A stretch of 64,000 nt of DNA from Gammaproteobacteria bacterium. Lineage in GTDB: Bacteria > Pseudomonadota > Gammaproteobacteria > Steroidobacterales > Foliamicaceae. The position numbers were made by a program, and so were the translations under genes. Under the pieces are notes generated by a model, which ran no database searches, had not been told where the DNA came from, and worked only from the letters and a program-made list of their open reading frames with translations. Location of the stretch: contig VXYS01000009.1 in the NCBI GenBank assembly GCA_009845905.1, positions 434,001 to 498,000 on the forward strand, given 5' to 3'. Below, in pieces: positions 8,582 through 17,643 of the stretch. Within the stretch, counting starts at the first letter, position 1, and the number at the start of each line of letters is the position of its first letter.

Positions 8582-10876
8582 ATGAATCCGGCGCTACTCG
8601 ACCGGTATATCGCCGCGGTCCTGCGCTTCCGCTGGCTGATTGTTGCCGCCGCCACCCTGTTCATGCTGGCGATGGCGGCCGGCGGACGGTTCATCACGGT
8701 TTCCAACGACCATCGGATTCTGTTCGGCGAGGACAACCCGCAACTCGCCGCCTACGACGCCCTCGAGGACACCTACACGTCATCGAATACGGCGCTCATC
8801 GCCGTGTCGCCCAGCCAGGGCAACGTATTCACCCGCGAGACGCTCGGCGTAATCGAGAGGATGACGGAAGAGGCCTGGCAGGCGCCTTATTCGAGCCGCG
8901 TGGACTCGTTGACCAACTACAGCCACAGCGAGGCGCTGGGGGACGACCTGATCGTAGGACCTTTGGTGGAGGACGCCGCGTCCCTGACTGACGCCGACCT
9001 GGACCGGATCGAGGAAATCGCGAACGATTCCATCGAGCTTGTCGGTCGTATGCTGGCCGAAGACGGCAGGGTGGCCGGCCTGGCCATCAATTTCATACCG
9101 CCCAGCGAGACCCATGACGCCGCGGTCATGGAACTCAACGCGTACCTCGACCAAATGATGGCCCGGGCGCGCGCCGAGAGCCCGGAGATCGACTTCCATA
9201 TCACCGGCGACATCGTGATGCAGCGAGCGTTTGCGCAGGCCACCCAGGACGACCTGGAGAGACTGACTCCGATCGTATTCCTCCTGATCGTTGCCGTGGC
9301 TTACCTGATCCTGCGTTCGATTTCGGGCGCCCTGAGCATGGTCGTGATGATCCTGTTCTCGGTAGGCACGGCGATGGGTCTGGCGGGGTGGAACCAGACG
9401 GTCTTCAGCCCCGTGAACGCCGGGGTGCCGATCATCGTCATGGCGATAACGGTTGCCCAGTCGGTGCATGTCACGACGATGACCCTGACGGCCATGCGCC
9501 GGGGACTGGACAAGATGGAGGCTGTTGCCGAATCGGTGCGCGTGAACGCCTTCCCGGTCTTCCTGGCTTCGCTCACGACCGTGATCGGGTTCCTGAGCCT
9601 CAATGCCTCCGATTCCCCGCCGTTTCACACGCTCGGAAACTACGTCGCCTTCGGCGTGGCCTGCACCTTCGTCTATTCCATGTCGCTGCTGCCGGCCCTG
9701 CTTTCCATACTGCCCCTGCGCGTGAAACCGTCGTCTGCCGGGGAAGTGACTTTCTTCGACCGCTTCGGGGAGTTCGTTGTCGCGCGGCGGAAACCGCTGC
9801 TGTGGCTGACCACGATTCCGACGCTGTTCCTGCTGATCGGCATTTTTCGCATCGAGCTCAACGACAGCCTGCCCAACTACTTCGGCGAGCGCTATGAATT
9901 CCGGCGGGATTCGGACTACATCATCGAGAACCTGACCGGGCTTGAATCGCAGGAATATTCGCTGGCCTCCCCGGGCGAGGGCGGCATCACCGGCCCCGAA
10001 TACCTGCGCCAGATCGACGCCTTCGCCGAATGGTTCCGCAGCCAGCCGGAAGTGACCTATGTTCGCGTTTTTTCGGACACGATGAAACGCCTGAACAAGA
10101 ACATGCACGAGGACGATCCGGCCTACTACCGGTTGCCGGAAGACCAGGCGCTGGCCACGCAGTATCTGTTGCTGTACGAGCTTTCCCTGCCGTTCGGGAT
10201 GGATCTGAACGACCGCATCGACATCAGCAAGTCGTCCACCCGCATGTCGGTGGTGATGCGGAACATAACCAGCAACGAGCAGCAGGAGCTCGCGGAGCGG
10301 GCCCGCGGCTGGCTTGAGAAGAATGCCCCCGGGCTTACGACGGAAGCGACCGGACTCAGCGTCATCGTCTCGCACATCACCGAGCGAAACATCAAGTCCA
10401 TGCTGCGGGGCACCGTAATCGCGATGGCGCTGATTTCGCTGGTCCTGGTCGTGGTCTTCAAGAGCCTGCGGTTCGGCCTGCTGAGCCTGATCCCCAACTT
10501 CATCCCCGCCGGCATGAGCTTCGGCCTTTGGGGGTACCTGGTCGGCAGAGTTGGGATCGCGGCCTCGGTGGTTACTGTCGTGGCCTTCGGCATCATCGTG
10601 GACGACACGATTCACTTCCTGACGAAGTACCTGAAAGTTCGTCGCGAGGGCCGTTCCGCTGCCGACGCGGTCCGTTATGCTTTCAGCACGGTGGGCAAGG
10701 CCCTGGGGACGACGACCGCGGTGTTGTCGGCCGGGTTCCTGGTGTTCGCCGCATCCGGATTCGAGGTCAGTTGGGCGCTCGGAATCCTGGTGGCCATGAC
10801 GATCATGTTCGCCTTCCTCGCCGACTTCCTGCTTCTGCCACCCCTGCTGATGGCATTTGATCGGAGAAAACTATGA
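8582..10876 (+). CDS. MMPL/RND-superfamily exporter
   Basis: A 764-aa inner-membrane transporter with the duplicated RND architecture: TM1 (residues about 18-38), large periplasmic loop, a 5-TM block (about 225-375), then TM7, second periplasmic loop and a final 5-TM block (about 610-760). SSD/MMPL features include GVPIIVMAITVAQSVHVT and VVAFGIIVDDTIHFLTKYL, carrying the intramembrane acidic residues (DD) used for proton coupling. Hydrophobe or lipid export is typical for the family. The stop overlaps the start of the LolA-like gene (ATGA), a pairing seen often and suggesting lipid transport to the outer membrane. Confidence 0.85.
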   Translation: MNPALLDRYIAAVLRFRWLIVAAATLFMLAMAAGGRFITVSNDHRILFGEDNPQLAAYDALEDTYTSSNTALIAVSPSQGNVFTRETLGVIERMTEEAWQAPYSSRVDSLTNYSHSEALGDDLIVGPLVEDAASLTDADLDRIEEIANDSIELVGRMLAEDGRVAGLAINFIPPSETHDAAVMELNAYLDQMMARARAESPEIDFHITGDIVMQRAFAQATQDDLERLTPIVFLLIVAVAYLILRSISGALSMVVMILFSVGTAMGLAGWNQTVFSPVNAGVPIIVMAITVAQSVHVTTMTLTAMRRGLDKMEAVAESVRVNAFPVFLASLTTVIGFLSLNASDSPPFHTLGNYVAFGVACTFVYSMSLLPALLSILPLRVKPSSAGEVTFFDRFGEFVVARRKPLLWLTTIPTLFLLIGIFRIELNDSLPNYFGERYEFRRDSDYIIENLTGLESQEYSLASPGEGGITGPEYLRQIDAFAEWFRSQPEVTYVRVFSDTMKRLNKNMHEDDPAYYRLPEDQALATQYLLLYELSLPFGMDLNDRIDISKSSTRMSVVMRNITSNEQQELAERARGWLEKNAPGLTTEATGLSVIVSHITERNIKSMLRGTVIAMALISLVLVVVFKSLRFGLLSLIPNFIPAGMSFGLWGYLVGRVGIAASVVTVVAFGIIVDDTIHFLTKYLKVRREGRSAADAVRYAFSTVGKALGTTTAVLSAGFLVFAASGFEVSWALGILVAMTIMFAFLADFLLLPPLLMAFDRRKL

Positions 10877-11700
10877 TTCGTGTACCAAGCCGGGCGCGTC
10901 CCTTCCGTACCGCGGCCCGTTTCACCCTCTTGCTGGCGCTGACGGGCCTGGTATCGTCGCCCGCCCTTGCCCAGGATCCCTCGCCGGAGGAAATCGGTCT
11001 TGCGATCGCGTACGAGGCGGCCGCCCGCAACGATGGTTTCGGTAACTTCACGGCCAATCTGGCCATGATCCTGCGCAACCGTCAGGGTCAGGAGAGCCGC
11101 CGCCAGATCCGCTTCAAAGTCCTGGAAGTCGAGGGCGACGGCGACAAGAGCCTGTTCGTTTTCGACCAGCCGCGCGACGTCCAGGGGACGGCGCTGCTGA
11201 CCCACGGTCATCTCACGGCCCAGGACGACCAGTGGCTGTATCTGCCGGCGTTGAAGCGGGTCAAGCGCATCAGTTCCTCGACCCGCACCGGGTCCTTCAT
11301 GGGCAGCGAGTTCTCCTATGAGGACATGAGCAATCCGGAAGTCGAGAAATACACCTACCGTTTCCTGCGCGAGGAACCCTGCGGCGATTTGATCTGCACG
11401 GTCAACGAACAGGTGCCGGTGGACACGAAATCGAGCTACAGCCGCCAACTGGTTTGGCAGGACAAGGAGCACCTGCGCACCTGGCTGGTCCACTATTACG
11501 ACCGCAAGAACTCACATCTGAAGACGCTGGTGTTCGCGGGGTACCGGCAGTACCTGGATCGATACTGGCGGGCTGGCGAAATGACGATGGAGAATCACCT
11601 GACCGGCAAGAGCACGGTGCTCAACTGGACGGACCTGGAGTTCGGCACCGATCTGGGCGACGGCGATTTCTCCCAGGCGGCCCTCAGGCGCGTGCGCTGA
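10873..11700 (+). CDS. Outer-membrane lipoprotein-sorting protein (LolA-like)
   Basis: A 275-aa periplasmic protein with a signal peptide ending in SSPALA-QD at about residue 33. It belongs to the LolA-like sorting family: the sequence QWLYLPALKRVKRISSSTRTGSFMGSEFSYEDM is the family signature, forming part of the open beta-barrel that carries lipid. The start codon overlaps the exporter's stop by four bases, so translation is coupled. It probably accepts the hydrophobic cargo of the MMPL exporter. The family assignment is firm; the cargo is unknown. Confidence 0.85.
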   Translation: MIRVPSRARPFRTAARFTLLLALTGLVSSPALAQDPSPEEIGLAIAYEAAARNDGFGNFTANLAMILRNRQGQESRRQIRFKVLEVEGDGDKSLFVFDQPRDVQGTALLTHGHLTAQDDQWLYLPALKRVKRISSSTRTGSFMGSEFSYEDMSNPEVEKYTYRFLREEPCGDLICTVNEQVPVDTKSSYSRQLVWQDKEHLRTWLVHYYDRKNSHLKTLVFAGYRQYLDRYWRAGEMTMENHLTGKSTVLNWTDLEFGTDLGDGDFSQAALRRVR

Positions 11701-11726
11701 CACGTATCGGCTGTTCGTGCTTGCTC

Positions 11727-11826
11727 GCCCGTCGTTGGTCCCCCTCCTCGTGGGAGACGCCATCCTGGCTCGATTCTCGCTGTCCCTGCTCCAACGCTCC
11801 CGCGAGTAGGGAGACCAACGACGGGC
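11727..11826. repeat. 100-bp near-perfect inverted repeat (30-bp arms, 40-bp loop)
   Basis: The left arm is 11727-11756 and the right arm 11797-11826. The outer 14 bp (GCCCGTCGTTGGTC / GACCAACGACGGGC) are perfect, and I count 27 of 30 paired positions overall. It occupies most of the 159-bp gap between two convergent genes. It could be a long bidirectional terminator, a REPIN/MITE-type palindromic element or a structured RNA. There is no T-tract directly after the arms. Confidence 0.7.
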
Positions 11827-11859
11827 TTCAGTTGGCGTGCCTCTAAAAGCGCAGAGCTC

Positions 11860-12546
11860 TTAGCTGCCGTCTCTGTCGAGTTCGCTACGTAGGGCGCGGG
11901 CGGTCAGGCGGGCTATCAGGAAAATCAGCAGGGCGGTGACGACCAGCCCCGTGATGAACAGCGGCTGCGGAATCATCGGAGCGCCGGTCTGCTCCAGCGA
12001 AGCCAGGCTGCCCGCCACGGAGCCCAGGTAGACATAGAGAAAAATGGCCGGCAGCATGCCGACGACCGTGCCGAACAAGTAGGCTCCGAAGCTCACGTTG
12101 GTAAGCCCCAGGGCATAGTTCAGCAGGTTGTAGGGAATCACTACGGAAAGCCGCGCGAGCAGCACGATCAGCCAGCCCCTGCGGGCAACCGCGCGGTCCA
12201 GGGCGCGGAAGCGCGGCATGGCTTCCAGCCGGGATTCGACCCAGTCCCTCGCCAGAAACCTGCCTACAAGAAACGCGCAGCACGCGCCCAGAGTGGCCGC
12301 CAGGGATACGAGGGCCACGCCCAGTGCAACCCCGAAAAGCACGCCGGCCGCAAGGGTAAGAATGGAACCCGGAACCATGAATACAGCGGCCAGGATGTAC
12401 GCGACAACAAAGCCGGCCCAGGCAATGCGCGGGTGCGCCTGCGCCCAGTCGGTCGACTGGATCAGCCACTCGCGCGCAGGCAGCATCCACACGGCGACGA
12501 GCAGCGCCGTCAGCGACAGTAGCAGTATCAGCGCTCGCCGCTTCAT
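11860..12546 (-). CDS. TVP38/TMEM64 (VTT-domain) membrane protein
   Basis: A 228-aa inner-membrane protein of the VTT/DedA-like superfamily. It has an N-terminal TM helix (residues 4-22), the re-entrant segment VPGSILTLAAGVLFGVALG (about 58-76), and the diagnostic ARLSVVIPYNLLNYALGLTNVSF (about 130-152) with conserved Arg, Pro and Gly. Members probably act as phospholipid scramblases or flippases, but the substrate here is unknown. It lies 19 nt downstream of the MFS gene on the same strand, so the two are likely co-transcribed. Confidence 0.85.
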   Translation of the reverse strand: MKRRALILLLSLTALLVAVWMLPAREWLIQSTDWAQAHPRIAWAGFVVAYILAAVFMVPGSILTLAAGVLFGVALGVALVSLAATLGACCAFLVGRFLARDWVESRLEAMPRFRALDRAVARRGWLIVLLARLSVVIPYNLLNYALGLTNVSFGAYLFGTVVGMLPAIFLYVYLGSVAGSLASLEQTGAPMIPQPLFITGLVVTALLIFLIARLTARALRSELDRDGS

Positions 12547-12565
12547 GCTGGTTGTTGTGACTCAA

Positions 12566-13891
12566 TTACTGGCCACGGTTCCGCGCGACCCGCCGGTAGG
12601 CGGGCGCGCAGACCCGGAATATGGCAGCCGCGAGAGGCATGGTGCAGACGGCCATGGTCGCCAGCGCCAGGGGCAGTCGATCGGGCGAACCGAAAACCCG
12701 CTCGGTCAGCAGCGCCACGCCCACCGGACCCAGCGACAGGCCGAGCAGGTTTACGCAGAACAGATACACGGCGATGATTCGGGCCCGGAACCGATTCGGA
12801 GTCACCTCGTTAAGCGCTACCGGCGAGATGCCGAAGGGCATGCTGATCAGGCACTGCGTTACGCCGATCAGCGTCAGCGCCAGCGTTGCGGTGGACGCGA
12901 ATGGAAAGGCCACGGCGAAGGGAAGGGCAATCAGGGCGATCGCGAACGCAACCCGGATTTCGGCGTCCCGCGGCCGGCGCCGGCGCAGCCGCTGCGCCGC
13001 CACACTGCCCAGGTAAACACCCAGCGGCGCGGTTACCAGCGTGACCGCGCCCAGGCCCAGGCCCGTCTGGGCCTGGGTCCAGCCGAATTCGCGGATCAGG
13101 AAAGACGGCGTCCAGGCACCGAAGCTGTACGAATAGGTGACCTGGCAGGTAAAGCCCAGAAAATGGGTCAGGTACAAGGTCCGTTGCGGCCCGCACAGAA
13201 ATCGGACGAAGGACCTTGCGCTGATCCCGGCTTCGGGCGTCTCTCCGAAACGGGCCGTTTCGCGCACCGAGGCCAGCGTGAGCAAGCCGAGAAGAACGCC
13301 CGGCAGGCCCACTACGATGAAGACGATCTGCCAGCCCCTCAGCGCGCCAAGCACGGGCAGATTGGCGCTGCCTCCGCCCGCCACCCAGTTGATGACCAGT
13401 CCCCCGGTGAGCGTGGCCAGCCCGATGCCGAGGTACAGGCCCGTGGCATAAGTGGCGGTGGCCCGCAAACGGGCTCTTGGCGGGAAGTAATCGGCGATCA
13501 GCGAGTAGGCGGCGGGCGAGAGGGCCGCCTGGCCCACGCCGACCAGCATGCGCGCGGCGAACAGTTGCGCGTAGTTGCTTGCGAGTCCGCAGGCCGCGGT
13601 GGCCACGCTCCACAGTACGACTCCGGCGGCAATGACGGCGGGGCGGTTCCACAAGTCCGCCATCCCGGCGGCGAACAGGCCCAGCGTCGTGTAGAAGGCT
13701 GCGAACGCCAAGCCGTACAACATGCCGATCTCGACATCGTTCAGGTCGAGGTCGTGCTTCAGGGGTTCGACCAGCAGGGTGATGATGTTGCGGTCGAGGA
13801 ACGAGCACAGGTACAGGACCGCCAGCAGGATCACGACGTACCATGCGTAGCCGCGCCGGGGCCAACGGGGCGTATCGGTCAGTCCGGTCAA
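12566..13891 (-). CDS. MFS transporter (Spinster-like)
   Basis: A 441-aa protein with about 12 predicted TM helices. The motif SFLDRNIITLLVEPLKHDL in TM1 and the following GMLYGLAFAAFYTTLGLFAAGMADLWNR (motif A region between TM2 and TM3) are typical of Spinster-type MFS transporters, which move sphingolipids, lysophospholipids or organic acids. It reads away from the DnaA-box cluster just upstream. No substrate can be assigned. Confidence 0.85.
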   Translation of the reverse strand: MTGLTDTPRWPRRGYAWYVVILLAVLYLCSFLDRNIITLLVEPLKHDLDLNDVEIGMLYGLAFAAFYTTLGLFAAGMADLWNRPAVIAAGVVLWSVATAACGLASNYAQLFAARMLVGVGQAALSPAAYSLIADYFPPRARLRATATYATGLYLGIGLATLTGGLVINWVAGGGSANLPVLGALRGWQIVFIVVGLPGVLLGLLTLASVRETARFGETPEAGISARSFVRFLCGPQRTLYLTHFLGFTCQVTYSYSFGAWTPSFLIREFGWTQAQTGLGLGAVTLVTAPLGVYLGSVAAQRLRRRRPRDAEIRVAFAIALIALPFAVAFPFASTATLALTLIGVTQCLISMPFGISPVALNEVTPNRFRARIIAVYLFCVNLLGLSLGPVGVALLTERVFGSPDRLPLALATMAVCTMPLAAAIFRVCAPAYRRVARNRGQ

Positions 13892-13909
13892 GCTACCGTT
13901 CCCGGGTCA

Positions 13910-14107
13910 TGTGGATAACTTTGTGGACAACATCGCCCGTAGCCCTTGGCTCTATTGGCTCTTGCAGTTTTCCACAGCGGGGGAAGATTTCAGCAGATTC
14001 CGGAAATACATGTAATATCAATAACTTGGTAGAGGTTCGCAAATGTGTTGTGCGAAAGTAGCCGCAATTTGAACTGCGCAATACGATTTTCCGCCGAGTG
14101 TGAATAA
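13910..14107. other. DnaA-box cluster, candidate replication origin
   Basis: The 235-bp gap between the MFS gene and rdgB holds four DnaA-box-like 9-mers. 13910-13918 is TGTGGATAA (reverse of TTATCCACA, perfect). 13922-13930 is TGTGGACAA (one mismatch). 13968-13976 is TTTTCCACA (one mismatch). 14099-14107 is TGTGAATAA (reverse of TTATTCACA, perfect to TTATNCACA). An AT-richer stretch lies between (about 13985-14095). In E. coli the rph/yicC/gmk/spoT/recG block also lies not far from oriC. No dnaA, gidA or rpmH is seen, so this is only a candidate. Confidence 0.45.
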
Positions 14108-14126
14108 CTGCCTTGCGGCGGGCATA

Positions 14127-14741
14127 TTATCCCGCCCCTGCGCCCTGTAGTCCCAGCAGCCTCGCCAGCTTGCGGGCCGCCCGCCCGCGATGGCTTCTCC
14201 GGCCCTTTTCCCCGGCGCTCATCAGCGCCGCGCACTGGCCCGTTCGCCCGTCCAGGAACACCGGATCGTAACCAAATCCCCCGCGTCCTTCCTCCCTTTC
14301 GGCAATGCGCCCTTCCCAGACGCCCTCGGCAATCAGGGGAGCGTGTTCGTTATCGGGCGCGGCCAGGACCAGCACGCAGCGGAAGCGGGCGGTGCGGTTC
14401 CCGACCGGCACGCCCTCAAGGTCCTCAAGCAGTTTCCGAATGTTGGCGCGGGCGTTTCCTTCGTCTCCGGCGTAGCGGGAGGAGTAGATTCCCGGCGCCC
14501 CGGCCAGCGCGTCCACTTCCAGGCCGGAGTCGTCGCTGAGCGCCGGCATGCCCGATTGCCGGGCGGCGGCGAAGGCCTTCAGCCGGGCGTTTTCCTCAAA
14601 GCTTGAACCGGTTTCTTCCGCCGCCACAAGAGCGAGTTCCCGCATGTCAATCAGGCGGATTTGCCCCTTGAGCAATTCGCGCAGCTCGCGCAGCTTGCCG
14701 GCGTTGCCCGAGGCCAGTACGGCGCTTCGGATAGTGGACAT
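14127..14741 (-). CDS. rdgB: XTP/dITP diphosphatase (RdgB/HAM1)
   Basis: A 204-aa enzyme hydrolysing non-canonical purine NTPs (ITP, dITP, XTP) to monophosphates, protecting DNA and RNA. The start at 14741 (MSTIRSAVLASGNAGKLRELRELL) gives the family N-terminus SGNxxKxxE/R; the longer open frame adds an unrelated 27 residues. Further motifs: SFEENARLKA, ALSDDSGLEVDALAGAPGIYSSRYAG with catalytic Asp residues, and GFGYDPVFL near the C-terminus. Length matches E. coli RdgB (197 aa). It is divergent from the flavin oxidoreductase gene, 79 nt away. Confidence 0.95.
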   Translation of the reverse strand: MSTIRSAVLASGNAGKLRELRELLKGQIRLIDMRELALVAAEETGSSFEENARLKAFAAARQSGMPALSDDSGLEVDALAGAPGIYSSRYAGDEGNARANIRKLLEDLEGVPVGNRTARFRCVLVLAAPDNEHAPLIAEGVWEGRIAEREEGRGGFGYDPVFLDGRTGQCAALMSAGEKGRRSHRGRAARKLARLLGLQGAGAG

Positions 14742-14820
14742 TTCAGTGCGAGCAAGTTTAACGGCGGCCGGGTGCGATATTCTTTGCGCCCGACCGCCAG
14801 TTCCTGCAGGAAACGAACGC

Positions 14821-16791
14821 ATGCCGGACCCCGCGACGCCTCCCGAGCATCGCTACCCCCACCTTTTCACTCCCATCTCGCTGGGGCCGGTGCGACTGGA
14901 TCACCGCGTGATCATTCCGGGTCACTCGATGGTGCACGGGGATTCATCCGGCCTGATTACCGAGCGCTATCACGCCTACCTGGTGCGGCGGGCCCTGGGA
15001 GGGGCCGCTCTGGTGGGTATCGAGTCCGCCCCGGTGCATCCCGACAGCCTGACCTGGACCGGCCAGCTGGAGTTGTGGCGGGACGAGATCATCGACCCGT
15101 TGGCCCGCACCGCCGAGGCGGTCCATGAAGCCGGATCCAGGCTGTCCATCATCCTCTGGCACGGCGGCCACAACGTACCTTTCGGGCGCGGCGCGGTCGC
15201 GCTGGCCCCGTCGGCGATTCCTTCCGTGCAGATCGGCCAGGTGCCCAAGGCCATTTCCGTTGCCGAGATCAGGGACATGGTGGGCTATTACGCCGACGCG
15301 GCCGAGCGTTGCGCCAGGGCCGGGATCGATGTTATCGAGGTCCAGACCGCGTCCGATTACCTGCTCGGTTCGTTTCTAAGTCCGCAGCTCAACCACAGGT
15401 CAGACGGCTACGGCGGGTCGGTGCCGAACCGCTGCCGCTTTGTCATCGAGGTTCTTGAAGCCATACGAGAACGGGTAACCGGAAAGGTGGCCGTAGGTTT
15501 GCGCACCTCGGTATTCCACGCCATTCCGGGAGACCCGGACGGCTACGGCATCGAAGATTCCCTGGCCGCCATGGTGACGATTGCGGAGACGGGCGTTACC
15601 GATTACGTAAGCGTCATGAGCGGTTCGAACGCCAATTTTGCGGAGACCATTTCACCCATGGGCTATCCGCGGGCCCAACTGGCGGAGCAGTCGGCGCGCT
15701 TCACGGAAGCGCTGTCGGTGCCGGTCACCGTGGCCGGACGCATTCGTAGCCCGGATGAAGCTGAGGCCGTCGTTGCCAACGGCCAGGCGGACATCGTGGC
15801 CATGGCCCGCGCCTTCATCGCCGATCCCGACTGGGTCTTGAAGGTGCGCCGGGGCGAGGAGGAGCGCATCCGTCCCTGCATGTCCTGCAACCAGGTTTGT
15901 CTGGGATTCGCGACGCTCGCCCTGCCGGCCGGGTGCAACATCAACGCGGCGGCGGGAAGGGAGTTCGAACTGCCCCGCAGTGCGCCTGCACCGATCCACA
16001 AGCACATTGCCGTAGTGGGAGGCGGACCGGCCGGACTCGAATGCGCCCGCGTTGCGGCGCGCCGCGGCCACGCCGTTACCCTGTACGAAGCTACGGGGGA
16101 ACTCGGCGGCGCGCTGCGCCTCGCGGCGTTGTGCCCGCACCGCGAGGAGATGCTGCCGGCGCTTCAGTGGTGGGAGAGGGAACTTGCCCGGCTGGGAGTT
16201 ACGGTTCGGCTGAACAACGAGATTCTTGATCCGGGGGAACTGGATGCGGACGAGATCGTCTGGGCTACCGGCGGCTCGCCCGGCTGGACCTGGCTCTGGC
16301 GCAATCGGCCCCGCATGACCGACGGCATTCCGGGCGCAGAGCGGCTGCCTCACGGTCGGGACATCCTGGCCGGCAAGGAGTCGGTATCGGGAAGTGTCCT
16401 GGTGATCGACGAGGAAGGAAATTGGCCGGCGGTCAACCTGGTGGAATACCTGGCCGCGATGGATGGCGTTTCCGGCGTGACCGTCGTCACGGCCAGCGCC
16501 CTGTTCGGCGACCCGGAGCTGTCCCTTACCGGAGAACTGCCCCTGGTTGCGCGCCGCCTCGACTCCGCGGGCATCGAGATAAGCGGCGGTACCTACGTGA
16601 AAGAGGTGAGAGGCGACTCCGTCATAACGACGGCCGACGAGGCGTTGGGACCCTTCGATGCCCTGGTGCTGTCGATGGGCACGGTCGCCAACCCATCGCC
16701 GGACGGCGTGAGCGCAATAGGAGACTGCGTCGCTCCCCGGTCCATCTGGGCCGCGGTTCAGGACGGCGCCCGCCTGGCCCTGGAACTCTAG
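14821..16791 (+). CDS. NADH:flavin oxidoreductase with 4Fe-4S and FAD domains (FadH/TMADH-like)
   Basis: A 656-aa protein starting at ATG 14821 ([22 protein letters not shown]). The N-terminal old-yellow-enzyme TIM barrel (about 12-345) binds FMN. A cluster motif C353-x2-C356-x3-C360-x11-C372 should bind [4Fe-4S]. The C-terminal half has a Rossmann FAD site ([26 protein letters not shown], about 398-423) and a second NAD(P)-binding fold. This architecture is shared by 2,4-dienoyl-CoA reductase, trimethylamine dehydrogenase and related enzymes. The substrate cannot be chosen from sequence alone. Its stop overlaps the convergent rph stop by four bases. Confidence 0.85.
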   Translation: MPDPATPPEHRYPHLFTPISLGPVRLDHRVIIPGHSMVHGDSSGLITERYHAYLVRRALGGAALVGIESAPVHPDSLTWTGQLELWRDEIIDPLARTAEAVHEAGSRLSIILWHGGHNVPFGRGAVALAPSAIPSVQIGQVPKAISVAEIRDMVGYYADAAERCARAGIDVIEVQTASDYLLGSFLSPQLNHRSDGYGGSVPNRCRFVIEVLEAIRERVTGKVAVGLRTSVFHAIPGDPDGYGIEDSLAAMVTIAETGVTDYVSVMSGSNANFAETISPMGYPRAQLAEQSARFTEALSVPVTVAGRIRSPDEAEAVVANGQADIVAMARAFIADPDWVLKVRRGEEERIRPCMSCNQVCLGFATLALPAGCNINAAAGREFELPRSAPAPIHKHIAVVGGGPAGLECARVAARRGHAVTLYEATGELGGALRLAALCPHREEMLPALQWWERELARLGVTVRLNNEILDPGELDADEIVWATGGSPGWTWLWRNRPRMTDGIPGAERLPHGRDILAGKESVSGSVLVIDEEGNWPAVNLVEYLAAMDGVSGVTVVTASALFGDPELSLTGELPLVARRLDSAGIEISGGTYVKEVRGDSVITTADEALGPFDALVLSMGTVANPSPDGVSAIGDCVAPRSIWAAVQDGARLALEL

Positions 16792-17525
16792 AGTGCCTCT
16801 TCCTGTGCCGTCAGGACCTGCTTGATGCCGTCGGCCGCAAGGTCGAGCATGCGGTCCAGTTCCTCGCGCAGAAATGCGTGGGCCTCGGCCGTGCCCTGCA
16901 CCTCGATGATGCCCCCGGCCTCGTTCATCACCACGTTGATATCGGCCTCGGCCTCCGAGTCCTCGGCGTAGTCGAGATCCAGCACTTCCAACCCGCGATA
17001 AAGTCCGACGGAGACTGCCGCCACCTGCCCGTGCAGCGGGTAGCGGGCGAACCTGCGCCGCCACGAGCGCCGGCTGCAGGCCAGGCTCAGCGCCAGCCAG
17101 CCACCCGATATCGCGGCCGTACGCGTCCCGCCGTCGGCCTGTATTACATCGCAATCGACGACGATCGTATGTTCGCCGAGAGCTTCGAAATCCACGCAGG
17201 CGCGCAACGAGCGTCCGATCAGGCGCTGGATTTCCATCGTGCGGCCGGATTGCCGGCCGCTGCTTGCCTCCCGTCGGCTACGGGTGTGCGTGGCTCCCGG
17301 CAGCATTCCGTATTCCGCGGTTACCCAACCGCGGCCGCTGCCGCGCAGAAAGTGCGGCACCGTAGCGTCCACGCTGGCCGTGCAAAGCACGCGCGTTTCG
17401 CCGAACCGGGCGAGAACCGAGCCGCCGGGATGGCTCGTGTAGCCGGTCTCGAACGCGACAGCGCGCATACGGTCCGGTTCCCGGCCACTGGGACGGCGCA
17501 CGGTGGAAGTGGATTTTGTGCGCAT
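16788..17525 (-). CDS. rph: Ribonuclease PH
   Basis: A 245-aa phosphorolytic 3'-5' exoribonuclease that trims tRNA 3' ends. The start at 17525 ([23 protein letters not shown]) matches the family N-terminus RPSGRxxDxxR; the upstream 13 codons of the open frame do not. Diagnostic motifs are [40 protein letters not shown] and [18 protein letters not shown]. Length equals the family norm. As in other proteobacteria it is next to yicC, transcribed divergently with a 118-nt shared upstream region. Confidence 0.96.
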   Translation of the reverse strand: MRTKSTSTVRRPSGREPDRMRAVAFETGYTSHPGGSVLARFGETRVLCTASVDATVPHFLRGSGRGWVTAEYGMLPGATHTRSRREASSGRQSGRTMEIQRLIGRSLRACVDFEALGEHTIVVDCDVIQADGGTRTAAISGGWLALSLACSRRSWRRRFARYPLHGQVAAVSVGLYRGLEVLDLDYAEDSEAEADINVVMNEAGGIIEVQGTAEAHAFLREELDRMLDLAADGIKQVLTAQEEAL

Positions 17526-17643
17526 CTGTCCAAATATGTTAGCCCCGGCCGGGGTGTTTTGCATTCGGGCCTCGTTTCCGGCACCGGAGCGAAGCTAAAA
17601 TTAGCCGGCATTGATTGGGCGGGGGCAGAAAAAGGCCGTTTCA

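Noticed and set aside
8780..10615. Minus-strand open frame of 611 codons opposite the MMPL exporter
   Set aside because: His/Arg/Gln-rich shadow with no domain; the plus-strand transporter is unambiguous.
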